The notes under the pieces are model-generated. The model saw only the letters and a list, made by a program, of their open reading frames with translations, did no database searches and had not been told where the DNA came from. The position numbers and the translations under genes were made by a program. Source: Caballeronia sp. dw_276 (GTDB lineage: Bacteria; Pseudomonadota; Gammaproteobacteria; Burkholderiales; Burkholderiaceae). From it: 64,000 bases of DNA. Location: NCBI RefSeq assembly GCF_018449635.1, contig NZ_JAAVUV010000014.1, positions 1 through 64,000 on the forward strand. The letters run 5' to 3'. Below are positions 9,178-17,274 of the stretch, piece after piece; within the stretch, counting starts at the first letter, position 1, and every line of letters begins with the position of its first letter.

Positions 9178-9387
9178 TTAATCGTCGATTCGCAGTCCAA
9201 CTTTAAGGGTTACTTGCCAGTAGGCTACCTTGCCATCTTCGATCTGGCCACGGGTCTCGGTGACCTGGAACCAATGCAGGTTGCGGAGTGTTTTCGATGC
9301 TTTTTCCAGCGCGACGCGCACGGCATCGTCGCTGGATTGGGTGGAGGAGCCTGTCAGTTCGATTTGCTTGTAGACGTGATCGGTCAT
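9178..9387 (-). CDS. Dodecin family flavin-binding protein
   Basis: The 69-residue protein (MTDHVYKQIELTGSS, then WFQVTETRGQIEDG) has the length and motifs of bacterial dodecins, which assemble as 12-mers and store flavins or CoA. The Trp in LHWFQVTETRG is the expected flavin-stacking residue. AGGAG lies a few bases before the start. The gene stands alone, converging on the importer operon with a shared terminator. Confidence 0.9.
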   Translation of the reverse strand: MTDHVYKQIELTGSSTQSSDDAVRVALEKASKTLRNLHWFQVTETRGQIEDGKVAYWQVTLKVGLRIDD

Positions 9388-9520
9388 GGGTTCTCCTGGT
9401 TTTGTTCGGCTTTTCCGCTGGGCGGGCTTGAGTTGCGCTTAAGTGTTTCAGCAAGTCTTGAGCCTAGGGGAGGGGAGCTGGCGCTGGGGCAGGTGGGTTG
9501 ATGCTGGGTTGCTGCTGCTT

Positions 9521-9787
9521 GGGCTTTCGCGCGTTCTGTCTTAGTTGTTCTCTTTAGCACTATTAGCCACTGTGCGTGGCGGCACTTCATTTCTTTGTCC
9601 AACGGCGACAAAGAAACGAAGCAAAGAAAACGCCTCTCCACAATCGGCTCATAAGTGTCCCCAGCGTGCAGTGACAACGTTTTGGTACCCCAAAAGCACG
9701 CTTGGCGAATAACCGTGAACACTTGAAACCCTCCCCCTCCGTTCACGGATACCCACACGCTTCGCCACCAGTGTGGGAATCCGTTAA
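9521..9787 (+). repeat. Left arm of a large imperfect inverted repeat
   Basis: This arm (about 267 bp) is the imperfect reverse complement of 9919-10184. Long blocks are identical, for example TTTAGCACTATTAGCCACTG at 9553-9572 against 10134-10153, and the segment with AACGAAGCAAAGAAAACGCC. The end GTGTGGGAATCCGTTAA matches the inner end of the right arm. Substitutions are scattered, as in two diverged copies of a dispersed repeat. Confidence 0.85.
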
Positions 9788-9918
9788 TACGAAAATCTAG
9801 CCTACGCATAACAACTGAATAGCCCACAACAGGTTCAAGCACCTTGAACCCAAAGCCTCGCTACCGGCGCGGCCGACCCTTTATTTTGGGCGCTAGCGCG
9901 CGCAGCGCGGAAGCCTGG

Positions 9919-10184
9919 TTAACGGATTCCCACACTGGTGGCGAAGCGTGTGGGTTGCCTTTGACGGAGGGGGAGGGTTTCAACAGGACGAGGTTATGCG
10001 CTGAGCGTGCTTTTGGGGTCCCAAATCGTTGTCACTGCACGCTTAGGACACTTATGTGCCAATTGTTGGAAGGCGTTTTCTTTGCTTCGTTTCTTTTTCG
10101 CCGTTGGAAAAAGAAATGAAGTCCCGCCACGGACAGTGGCTAATAGTGCTAAAAAAGTCAGCCAGGACGGAACGCGCGAAGACC
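9919..10184 (-). repeat. Right arm of a large imperfect inverted repeat
   Basis: This is the inverted partner of 9521-9787, separated by a 131-bp spacer (9788-9918). It contains the same ordered blocks: a T/A-rich stretch, the AAAAGCACGC block, the CCTCCCCCTCC block and the CCACACGCTTCGCCACCAGT block. No transposase, terminal direct repeat or target duplication is evident. Confidence 0.85.
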
Positions 10185-10217
10185 TTAAAAGCAGAACCCC
10201 CGTCCCAAGTGCCAACG

Positions 10218-10661
10218 CTACCTTAACCTTGATGCAGCATCTCCCGCATCCTGCCGCCGCGCCCCCCGCCTCGCGCGGGAACTCGCCGTTGCGCCGAACT
10301 CGCTCAAAATCTGCGTCCGTGCCCGGCTGGCAAAAACCAAAAACCCAAACCCGTTAGCCTCATACCAATACCCGCCGTTCTCAAGTCCATCAAGCGGCTG
10401 CTCCAGCGCATTGGTAATGCACTCAATACACCGCCTGTGCAATTCCTCTACCGCCGGGTACGGCGGCTGCGCGCCCCGCACGCTGCACAAAAGCACATCG
10501 AGCCCCGGCAGGACGTGCGCGTACAACACCGGTTCATCCTGGGCGCGAGCACGTGCGATCTTCGTATCGAGTTGGCCGAACGGCTTGAAATGCCTAAGCA
10601 CGGCGAGGAAAGACTCGTCGCCATCGACCTTCGCGCGTCTACGCTTTTTCGGGAAGGACAT
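10218..10661 (-). CDS. Conserved hypothetical protein
   Basis: I do not recognise a named family. The 147-residue protein begins MSFPKKRRRAKVDGDESFL with a basic N-terminus and continues with a compact mixed sequence (VLYAHVLPGLDVLLCSVRG, CIECITNALEQPL). It ends in an Arg/Ala-rich tail, ASSRARRGARRQDAGDAASR. There is no signal peptide or membrane segment. The frame extends upstream to 10748, but the start at 10661 begins the well-formed part. It is a single gene between the inverted repeat and mscL. Confidence 0.55.
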   Translation of the reverse strand: MSFPKKRRRAKVDGDESFLAVLRHFKPFGQLDTKIARARAQDEPVLYAHVLPGLDVLLCSVRGAQPPYPAVEELHRRCIECITNALEQPLDGLENGGYWYEANGFGFLVFASRARTQILSEFGATASSRARRGARRQDAGDAASRLR

Positions 10662-11067
10662 AAAAATTCGCCTGAAAAAGAATTGCAAAAAACGCTGCGT
10701 CCTCATGCGGCCACTCCCGTCTGGCGGGCCGCTCGTTTGTCTGGACACGTCGATCTTTTATAGCACATCGAAGTGGTGGATTCACGGCGATTCAGGATAA
10801 GGGCGCCGCACCCGGGTCACTCGACCTCTCGTGCAACGCCGCACGAATCTTGCCGAAAACCCTGCTGCGGCTCGCATGGCATTCATGTCTCAATAATAGA
10901 CCTACGAAACGCCGCTGCGCCAAAAATCGCAAGGAAAATTCAAGCGAATGTCACGAACCGGCATCGCCGCAACAGTGCATACAGAAAACAAAAAACCCGC
11001 GGCTATCAGCGCGGGCTTTTGTGTATCAGCCCTGAATCAACCCAGGACGCCAATTGAAAAAACGGCT
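10662..11067. other. Intergenic region upstream of the hypothetical gene and downstream of mscL
   Basis: This 406-bp gap holds the promoter of the minus-strand hypothetical gene and the mscL terminator at 10985-11018. I see no convincing gene; the overlapping frames at 10773-11057 and 10850-11035 are low-complexity read-through. Confidence 0.5.
10985..11018 (-). terminator. Rho-independent terminator of mscL
   Basis: Read on the minus strand, a CCCGCG/CGCGGG stem (10996-11001 with 11010-11015) is followed by TTTTTTGTTTT. It lies about 50 bp after the mscL stop. Confidence 0.75.
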
Positions 11068-11511
11068 TCAGACGCGCGGCGAACCCTTCAGAGAGTCGCG
11101 GATCTCACGCAGCAACAACACGTCTTCCGGCGTTGCGGGAGCCGGCGCAGCCGGTTCGTTCTTGCGCAAGCTGTTGATGAACTTGACCATCAGGAAAATG
11201 ATGAACGCCAGGATGATGAAGTTGATCAACACCGTAATGAACGACCCGTAGCCGAACACGGCGACACCCGCAGTCTGCAAGTCTTTGTACGAACCGGGAT
11301 TACCCTTGAATGTCGGCGGTATCTCACCCAGCTTGACGAACAGGTTCGAAAAATCGAGCCCGCCGGTTGCCAGCCCGACGACCGGCATGATCAGATCCTT
11401 CACGATCGAATTGACGATGGTAGAAAACGCGCCGCCGATAATCACACCGACTGCCAGATCCATCACGTTGCCCTTGAGGGCGAAGGCCTTGAATTCCTGA
11501 ATCATGCTCAT
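11068..11511 (-). CDS. mscL: Large-conductance mechanosensitive channel
   Basis: The 147-residue protein begins MSMIQEFKAFALKGNVMDLAV, the diagnostic MscL N-terminus, followed by TM1 (VGVIIGGAFSTIVNSIV), a periplasmic loop, TM2 (FGYGSFITVLINFIILAFI) and a charged cytoplasmic helix. It forms a homopentameric pore that releases solutes on hypo-osmotic shock. GGAGG precedes the start at 11511; the frame extends to 11631 but the upstream part is unlike MscL. It stands as a single transcription unit with its own terminator. Confidence 0.97.
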   Translation of the reverse strand: MSMIQEFKAFALKGNVMDLAVGVIIGGAFSTIVNSIVKDLIMPVVGLATGGLDFSNLFVKLGEIPPTFKGNPGSYKDLQTAGVAVFGYGSFITVLINFIILAFIIFLMVKFINSLRKNEPAAPAPATPEDVLLLREIRDSLKGSPRV

Positions 11512-11730
11512 GCGTTGCTTCCTCCGTTTAAGTTCATAAGAATCGGCAGCAAGGGATGTGCCATTTGAATCGGATCTAAACGATCGTCCGAAACGCTGCT
11601 GCAACCGGACTGGCGCGGTTCGGAACACCATTAATTGAAACGGATAATGACAATGATAGCGAATCGATTGCGTGCCCGTCCCCGGTTTTTTTAAGCGATA
11701 GGCCGATCAGACAGGGTTTCTGCGTGATCC

Positions 11731-13224
11731 TCAGGATTTCTCCGGGGGCGCCGCCTTTACGCGTCCGGTGGCGATTGCCTGTACGAACGCGGCGTGATCG
11801 GCAACGGTCTGCGTGCCGTAACTCTCGGCCCATCGCGCGTACGCGGCGTCCAGCCGGTCCGAGCTGCCGCAATAACCGGCAATCAGCGCGGCATCGCCCG
11901 TACGGGCATGGGCGCGTGCAAGCAACAAGCCAAGACACCACGCGTAGAAATCGAACGTGGCGCCATGCAACCAGTCGACGGGGATTGATCCGCGCATGTT
12001 TTTCATCTGCCGGACATAAAAGTCGCGCCCCGAAATGGTCGTCCATCCAAGCAACGGGTCCGACGAACTTTGCAAAAGACGCTGCCCGTGCACGACGCGC
12101 CGTCCCTGATGATTGAACGGCTCGGGCATGGCGGGCACGAAGGGCGCAGCGGCCGGCACGATGCCTTCCTTCACCTGCATGAACAACGGATCGCCGTGCG
12201 CGCGCCCGAGCAGCAACAGCAAATATGCCCGCGTTCCCACACTGCCGACGCCGACCACCCGATGCGCGACATCGACAACGTCGTAGCGCTCGAGCATCGT
12301 GCGCCACTCGCCGGCGATTGTTTGCGTGTACCCGCGCAATCCTTCGATCACATGGTTCGTCTCGGCTTTGTCGAGCCGCGTGAGAATTGGCGGATCGTCG
12401 CGAAATCGCCAGCTCTTTCCGTCCGGTTCCGCGACGCGCGCAAGCATGGTCGCGTGGCTGCGCTTCGTCGCCCGCTCGACGGCTTTCGCGATCGTCGCTT
12501 TTTCGGCGGAATCGAGCGTGACGGGCGCTTCGATATGCAGGACACTCGCGTAGGAACGCATCTGCCAGAGGTCGTACGCGGGTATCTGCCATAACGCCGC
12601 CATCGTCGTCCGATAACCCGCGCAGGCAGAACGCACGGCGCGTTCGCGGCCACTCGCATCCACGCTGTTCTCCCGCGCCGCCACGTTGATGCTCGCCGTC
12701 AGCCGCCTCAGGTCCCATTCCCACGGCGAAACAATGGTTTCATCGAAATCGTTCAGATCGAACACCACGTCTTGCCGCGGCGTGCGAAAGAGGCCGAAAT
12801 TGTTGAGATGCGCGTCGCCGTCGATCATCACGTGATGCCCAATGGACGGCGTTCTTGCCAGATCCCAGGCCATCACGCTCGCCGCGCCGCGCAGGAACGC
12901 AAACGGTGAAACCGCCATGCGCGCCATGCGCAGCGGTACGAGCCGCTCCTGCCGGCCCGCGTTGTTCGCGAGCACGCGCTCGACCGGGTCGGGACGATCG
13001 CGTTCGGCCTGCGGTCCGGCATGGGCGTCGAAGGGAATGGTATCGCGCAACGATCGGCCGAGCGCCCGGCTTTCGTCGGCGGTACCGTTCGAAGAACTGG
13101 CCGGCGCAGTCGTCGCGGAGACGGAGCGAGTGGGCAAAGGAAGGCCTCGTGATGGACGTAAATGAACCACGCTCTGAGCACGATGCGCGCCATCCCCGGT
13201 CGGACTACGGCGAATAACGGGCAC
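11731..13224 (-). CDS. DUF2252 family protein
   Basis: The 497-residue protein shows the DUF2252 landmarks: RMAVSPFAFLRGAASVMAWD, then GDAHLNNFGLF near residue 135 and DLNDFDETIVSPWEWDLRR, and later VGVGSVGTRAYLLLL and RQMKNMRGS. The GDxHxxNFG and DxNDFD pair resembles the catalytic and metal motifs of aminoglycoside-phosphotransferase-like kinases, so a phosphotransfer role is a fair guess, but the substrate is unknown. Start is taken at a GTG (13224) with AGG upstream; the first 60 residues are poorly ordered and the true start could be internal. Divergent from glgX with a 158-bp gap. Confidence 0.85.
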   Translation of the reverse strand: MPVIRRSPTGDGAHRAQSVVHLRPSRGLPLPTRSVSATTAPASSSNGTADESRALGRSLRDTIPFDAHAGPQAERDRPDPVERVLANNAGRQERLVPLRMARMAVSPFAFLRGAASVMAWDLARTPSIGHHVMIDGDAHLNNFGLFRTPRQDVVFDLNDFDETIVSPWEWDLRRLTASINVAARENSVDASGRERAVRSACAGYRTTMAALWQIPAYDLWQMRSYASVLHIEAPVTLDSAEKATIAKAVERATKRSHATMLARVAEPDGKSWRFRDDPPILTRLDKAETNHVIEGLRGYTQTIAGEWRTMLERYDVVDVAHRVVGVGSVGTRAYLLLLLGRAHGDPLFMQVKEGIVPAAAPFVPAMPEPFNHQGRRVVHGQRLLQSSSDPLLGWTTISGRDFYVRQMKNMRGSIPVDWLHGATFDFYAWCLGLLLARAHARTGDAALIAGYCGSSDRLDAAYARWAESYGTQTVADHAAFVQAIATGRVKAAPPEKS

Positions 13225-13382
13225 GCAACCTGCTAAGAATTACTTCCCATGGGCGATGCCGGGCGACGCAATCCGGAACTCGACTAATTCCGGTGCCTAA
13301 ACGTTTCCCGAGGACACCCGAACTCAAGCTACACGCATGAACTTCTGAATGCATCACCTCTAATACCTGGACACTCGCATAC

Positions 13383-15581
13383 ATGGCTCACGATATCCGC
13401 ATTGCCGAAGGTTCGCCGTTTCCGCTGGGCGCAACCTGGGACGGCGAGGGCGTCAATTTCGCATTGTTCTCTGCGAACGCCTCGAAAGTCGAACTCTGCC
13501 TCTTCGATCAAACCGGCGAAAAGGAACTCGAGCGCATCGAATTGCCGGAATACACCGATGAAGTCTTCCACGTCTACCTGTTTGGACTGAAACCGGGCGC
13601 TGTCTATGGATATCGCGTGCATGGTCCGTACGAACCGGAAAACGGGCATCGATTCAATCCAAACAAGCTGTTGCTCGATCCGTACGCGAAGGCGCATGTT
13701 GGCGAGCTGAAATGGGATCCGGCGGTCTTCGGCTATACGCTCGATGACGACGGCGAAGACCTGAGTTTCGATGAACGTGACAGCGCACCGTTCATGCAAA
13801 AGTGCCAGGTCGTCGACCAGAGCTTTTCGTGGGTTCACCCGACGCGCGTTCGCGTGCCCTGGGAACAGACCATCTTCTACGAAACCCACGTACGCGGTTA
13901 TACGAAGCGTCATCCGGCCGTGCCGGAACATTTGCGCGGCACGTTCGAGGGTCTCGGCACGAAGGAAGTGATCGAGCACATCAAGAGCCTCGGCGTGACT
14001 TCGGTCGAACTGCTGCCCATTCATGCGTTCGTGAACGACAGCCATCTCACCGACAAAGGTCTCACCAACTATTGGGGATACAACACCATCGGCTTTTTCG
14101 CCGCCGATCCGCGCTTTTTCGCTCAGGGCCCGGGCGCGATCTCCGAATTGAAGCAGATGATCGACCGTTTCCACGAAGCCGGCCTCGAAGTCATCCTCGA
14201 CGTGGTCTACAACCACACGGCCGAAGGCAACGAACGCGGCCCGACGCTCTCGTTCAAGGGTATCGACAACGCTTCATACTATCGTCTGCCTGACGACAAG
14301 CGCTACTACATCAACGATACCGGCACGGGCAACACGCTCAACCTCTCGCATCCGCGCGTGTTGCAGATGGTCACCGACAGCCTGCGTTACTGGGTCACGG
14401 AGATGAACGTCGATGGATTCCGTTTCGATCTCGCGACCATCCTTGGCCGTGAGCCCTACGGTTTCGACGAAGGCGGCGGTTTCCTCGACAGTTGCCGGCA
14501 GGACCCGATCCTCTCCAGCGTCAAACTCATTGCCGAACCGTGGGATTGCGGCCCCGGCGGTTATCAGGTCGGCGGTTTTCCGCCGGGCTGGGCCGAATGG
14601 AACGACAAATATCGCGACACCGTGCGCGAGTTCTGGAAGGGCGAGGAGGGCGTGGCGGCAGAACTCGCCACGCGCATCACGGGCTCGGGTGACAAGTTCA
14701 ACCACCGCGGACGCCGCCCGTGGGCGAGCGTGAACTTCATCACCGCGCACGACGGCTTCACGTTGAACGATCTCGTCTCGTACAACGAGAAGCACAACGA
14801 GGCGAACGGCGAGGACAACAACGACGGAAGCTCCGACAACCGCTCGTGGAATTGCGGCGTGGAAGGTCCGACCGACGATCCTGAAATCCGCGCGCTGCGC
14901 GAACGTCAGAAACGCAACATGCTGGCGACGTTGCTGTTCTCGCAAGGCACACCGATGATCCTCGCCGGCGACGAATTCGGCCGTACGCAGCAAGGCAACA
15001 ACAATGCGTACTGCCAGGACGACGACATCAGTTGGGTGAATTGGGATATCGATGAAGACGGCCGCGCCCTCAACGATTTCGCGCGCAAGCTCACAACCTT
15101 GCGCCATACGTTGCCAGTGCTGCGTCGTGGCCGTTTCCTGACTGGCGAGTTCCACGAAGACCTGCAGGTCGCCGACGTCAAATGGTTCAGCCCATCGGGC
15201 GACGAACTTACGCCCGAGCAATGGGACGATCCGGCGATGCGCTGCTTTGGCCTGGTTATCGATGGCCGCGCCCAGGCAACCGGCATTCGACGCCCGGCAT
15301 CGGACGCGACGTTGTTGTTGGTTGTCAACGCGCATCACGACGTGGTCGATTACACGCTGCCGGAAATTCCCGGGAGCGACCAGTGGAGTTGCCTGATCGA
15401 TACCAACGCCCCAATTCGCGAAGAACTCGAAGACTTCGATTCGGGCGGCGTGTACCAGGTGACCGGACGTTCGTTGTTGTTGTTCGCGCTGCACGCGCGC
15501 GGCGCAACGAAGCGCATCTTCAAGCGCCTTGAAGAAGCGCTGACGGACGAGGTCGAGCCGGAAGGCGGCAACACGATCTGA
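13383..15581 (+). CDS. glgX: Glycogen debranching enzyme
   Basis: The 732-residue protein is a GH13 isoamylase-type debranching enzyme. An N-terminal CBM48 domain (PLGATWDGEGVNFALFS) leads into the catalytic barrel. The triad is visible: nucleophile Asp349 in VDGFRFD, acid Glu385 in LIAEPWDCG, and Asp457 in TAHDGFTL. It removes alpha-1,6 branches from phosphorylase-trimmed glycogen in the cytoplasm. Length fits GlgX (650-750). Unusually it stands alone here; no glgB, glgA, glgP or treS is in the window. No strong ribosome-binding site precedes the ATG at 13383, but family alignment begins there. Confidence 0.95.
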   Translation: MAHDIRIAEGSPFPLGATWDGEGVNFALFSANASKVELCLFDQTGEKELERIELPEYTDEVFHVYLFGLKPGAVYGYRVHGPYEPENGHRFNPNKLLLDPYAKAHVGELKWDPAVFGYTLDDDGEDLSFDERDSAPFMQKCQVVDQSFSWVHPTRVRVPWEQTIFYETHVRGYTKRHPAVPEHLRGTFEGLGTKEVIEHIKSLGVTSVELLPIHAFVNDSHLTDKGLTNYWGYNTIGFFAADPRFFAQGPGAISELKQMIDRFHEAGLEVILDVVYNHTAEGNERGPTLSFKGIDNASYYRLPDDKRYYINDTGTGNTLNLSHPRVLQMVTDSLRYWVTEMNVDGFRFDLATILGREPYGFDEGGGFLDSCRQDPILSSVKLIAEPWDCGPGGYQVGGFPPGWAEWNDKYRDTVREFWKGEEGVAAELATRITGSGDKFNHRGRRPWASVNFITAHDGFTLNDLVSYNEKHNEANGEDNNDGSSDNRSWNCGVEGPTDDPEIRALRERQKRNMLATLLFSQGTPMILAGDEFGRTQQGNNNAYCQDDDISWVNWDIDEDGRALNDFARKLTTLRHTLPVLRRGRFLTGEFHEDLQVADVKWFSPSGDELTPEQWDDPAMRCFGLVIDGRAQATGIRRPASDATLLLVVNAHHDVVDYTLPEIPGSDQWSCLIDTNAPIREELEDFDSGGVYQVTGRSLLLFALHARGATKRIFKRLEEALTDEVEPEGGNTI

Positions 15582-15610
15582 CGAGCGGGGCAGGCACGTT
15601 CCTGCGAGAG

Positions 15611-15667
15611 GCGGGGCGCAACGGCTATCATGCGGGTCATGAACTTTATCCAGCCGTTGCCGCCCCG
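15611..15667 (+). terminator. Long hairpin 30 bp after the glgX stop
   Basis: GCGGGGCGCAACGGCT (15611-15626) pairs with AGCCGTTGCCGCCCCG (15652-15667), leaving one bulge and a 25-base loop. It is followed by TTTCTGC rather than a clean T-run. It may be a weak terminator or a 3'-end stabilising structure for glgX. Confidence 0.45.
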
Positions 15668-15725
15668 TTTCTGCTCGCTCCTTTCGATCATTCCGCGTGT
15701 CCATCATCGCGCCCGTAGAACATGA
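15630..15725 (+). CDS. Candidate 31-residue leader ORF overlapping the next small ORF
   Basis: This tiny frame reads MRVMNFIQPLPPRFCSLLSI and ends in HHRARRT. Its TGA overlaps the ATG of the next small ORF (ATGA arrangement at 15722-15725), the geometry of translational coupling. An internal ATG at 15639 has GGGT upstream. The frame also lies within the glgX 3' hairpin, so it may be incidental. No homology is known to me; this is only a candidate. Confidence 0.2.
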   Translation: MRVMNFIQPLPPRFCSLLSIIPRVHHRARRT

Positions 15726-15841
15726 TGTTGGCGGCGCTTTTGCATGTCGCCGATTGGGATCAACTCGAGCGGATCTGGGAATTCGTCGTCGGCTTCTTCA
15801 AATTCCTGTGGGCGCTGCTGAGGTTTCTCGGCGGCGGATAA
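15722..15841 (+). CDS. Candidate 39-residue hydrophobic small protein
   Basis: The frame reads MMLAALLHVADWDQLERIWE, then FVVGFFKFLWALLRFLGGG. The second half is a strongly hydrophobic, aromatic-rich helix with two basic residues, suggesting a small membrane-associated protein. It ends 2 bp before a strong rho-independent terminator, as a real terminal gene would. The ribosome-binding site is poor, but the start overlaps the stop of the preceding tiny ORF. It could alternatively be chance open sequence in the glgX 3' region. Confidence 0.35.
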   Translation: MMLAALLHVADWDQLERIWEFVVGFFKFLWALLRFLGGG

Positions 15842-15843
15842 AT

Positions 15844-15886
15844 AAAAAAAACGCTGGGCGATTCGCATCGTCCAGCGTTTTTTGTT
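15844..15886. terminator. Bidirectional rho-independent terminator
   Basis: An A-run leads into ACGCTGG-GCGAT, a TCGC loop and ATCG-TCCAGCGT followed by TTTTTTGTTT. It lies between the convergent glgX-side transcript and the TPR gene, and has T-runs on both strands. Confidence 0.85.
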
Positions 15887-15904
15887 TGGCGCACCACAAA
15901 CGGC

Positions 15905-17104
15905 TCAGCTGTTGTTATCCCAGTTGCCTGAATCGTTGCTGCCGAGATCGACGCCACCGCCACCGTCGCTCCAGTCGTTGGAGCCATTGCCGAAATCCAG
16001 GCCGCCGCCATTGTTGTTGCCGCCGCCGCGGCGACGCAATTCGTCATCGACATCCACCGGAACATCGCGTTCGATCACGCGTTCCCGACCACCGCCGGAA
16101 AGCGCTTCACCGAGCAAAACGCCGCCCAGCAAACCGCCCAGGCCGCCACCAAAACCGCCGCCGCCTTGCTGCACGATGACCTGCGGTTGTTGCTGCGGAT
16201 AAGGCGAATAAGGCGGCTGTCCTGGCGGCGTGCGCCCAAAACGCTCGGCTTCCTGCGCGTAGACCGACTGGTTGTCGTTCGGGTTTGCAGCCGGCGCCGC
16301 CGCACGAGGATCGGGCCGTCCTTCCGAACGCGCCCGCACGCTGTCGATCTGATTCGACAAATCCTCGATCGCGTAGGGCGGCACGGGATTTTTCGAATTC
16401 GACAACGCTTCTACCATCTGCCGCAACTGAGTCTCGATGCCTTCGACTTCCTTGAGCATCGCTTCGTGACCCGGTTGCGTCGATAAACGCACATCAAGCT
16501 TGAGCGAGCGGACATCGTTGAGCAATTCCGTGGCGCGCTTGAGTTGCGTGCGGCGATCGGTATCGGCCTGACCGTCTTCATTCGAACGCGCGCGTTTCAG
16601 ACCCCAGCGCAACACAAGCGCAATCCCGGCGATCACGAACGCGAGCAGCACCCACATGCCCATGGACGGGCCATGTTTTTCCGGCGCCGCTACCGCGCCC
16701 TGGTTGAACGGATTGCGCGTCACCGATGTCACCGCATTGCCCGAGCGCTCCTGGCTCACATTCGCCGATGAATTCACGCGTTCAGCATCGGAGCGAATCC
16801 GCGCTTCCGTGGCATTAAAGCGCGACGGATCGGTGAACTTGATTGCGGGGTCGAGCGTCTTCGCCTGTTGAATCTGAGCGAGCGCGTCGGCCGAGCGGCC
16901 TTCACGATCGAGCACCTGAGCGTACAAATAGTGCGCCTTGGCGTTGTTAGGATGCGCCTGGATCACTTCGTTCAACTGGGACTCGGCCTGGCTCCAGTTG
17001 CCTTGCGTCATCGACTGCTCGATCTGGCCGGCGCTCGGAACGGCAAACGCCGCAGCCGAAACCAGCATCAGCGATGCAGCCACTGCCATCACATATTTTT
17101 TCAT
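15905..17104 (-). CDS. Membrane protein with TPR, one TM segment and Gly-rich C-terminus
   Basis: The 399-residue precursor has a signal peptide (MKKYVMAVAASLMLVSAAAFA). A TPR-like unit follows (GNWSQAESQLNEVIQAHPNN through GRSADALAQIQQAKTLDP, about residues 35-85). A TM helix sits near 150-170 (MGMWVLLAFVIAGIALVLRW), then a basic, helical coiled-coil-like region with DVRSLKLDVRL. The C-terminus is low complexity: PPYSPYPQQQPQ, a glycine/leucine-rich hydrophobic patch (GGFGGGLGGLLGGVLLGEAL), then Asn/Gly/Asp-rich repeats. It lies downstream of pspA on the same strand, so a role in envelope stress with PspA is plausible. The frame opens at 17158, but the signal peptide fixes the start. Confidence 0.75.
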   Translation of the reverse strand: MKKYVMAVAASLMLVSAAAFAVPSAGQIEQSMTQGNWSQAESQLNEVIQAHPNNAKAHYLYAQVLDREGRSADALAQIQQAKTLDPAIKFTDPSRFNATEARIRSDAERVNSSANVSQERSGNAVTSVTRNPFNQGAVAAPEKHGPSMGMWVLLAFVIAGIALVLRWGLKRARSNEDGQADTDRRTQLKRATELLNDVRSLKLDVRLSTQPGHEAMLKEVEGIETQLRQMVEALSNSKNPVPPYAIEDLSNQIDSVRARSEGRPDPRAAAPAANPNDNQSVYAQEAERFGRTPPGQPPYSPYPQQQPQVIVQQGGGGFGGGLGGLLGGVLLGEALSGGGRERVIERDVPVDVDDELRRRGGGNNNGGGLDFGNGSNDWSDGGGGVDLGSNDSGNWDNNS

Positions 17105-17274
17105 CAGCGGACCGGGGCGTTCGCACCCGTCTCCATTTCGTGCGACATGTCGATGCAATATCCGGATGTTGCCCGCAACAGCTCGATGAGTTTTATCGGC
17201 CGTTGCGTCGTGGAACGTATTAACTATCTATACGACCAGGCGGCGCAAGTTTCGCGCCGTCTACATTGAACCAG

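Larger units (their letters stand above)
9388..10217. other. Gene-free 830-bp region occupied by a large inverted repeat
   Basis: No credible gene lies here. Open frames at 9384-9842 and 9994-10215 (minus) and 9844-10119 and 10007-10357 (plus) run through repeat DNA and lack ribosome-binding sites or family character. Most of the stretch is the two-armed inverted repeat described at 9521-9787 and 9919-10184. Confidence 0.6.
15582..15904. other. Intergenic region after glgX
   Basis: This 323-bp gap holds a long hairpin (15611-15667), two tiny overlapping ORFs (15630-15725 and 15722-15841) and a strong terminator (15844-15886). All are described separately. Confidence 0.6.

Noticed and set aside
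9384..9842. Minus-strand frame in the repeat region
   Set aside because: Runs through the left arm of the inverted repeat; the matching right arm reads as unrelated frames, so repeat DNA explains it.
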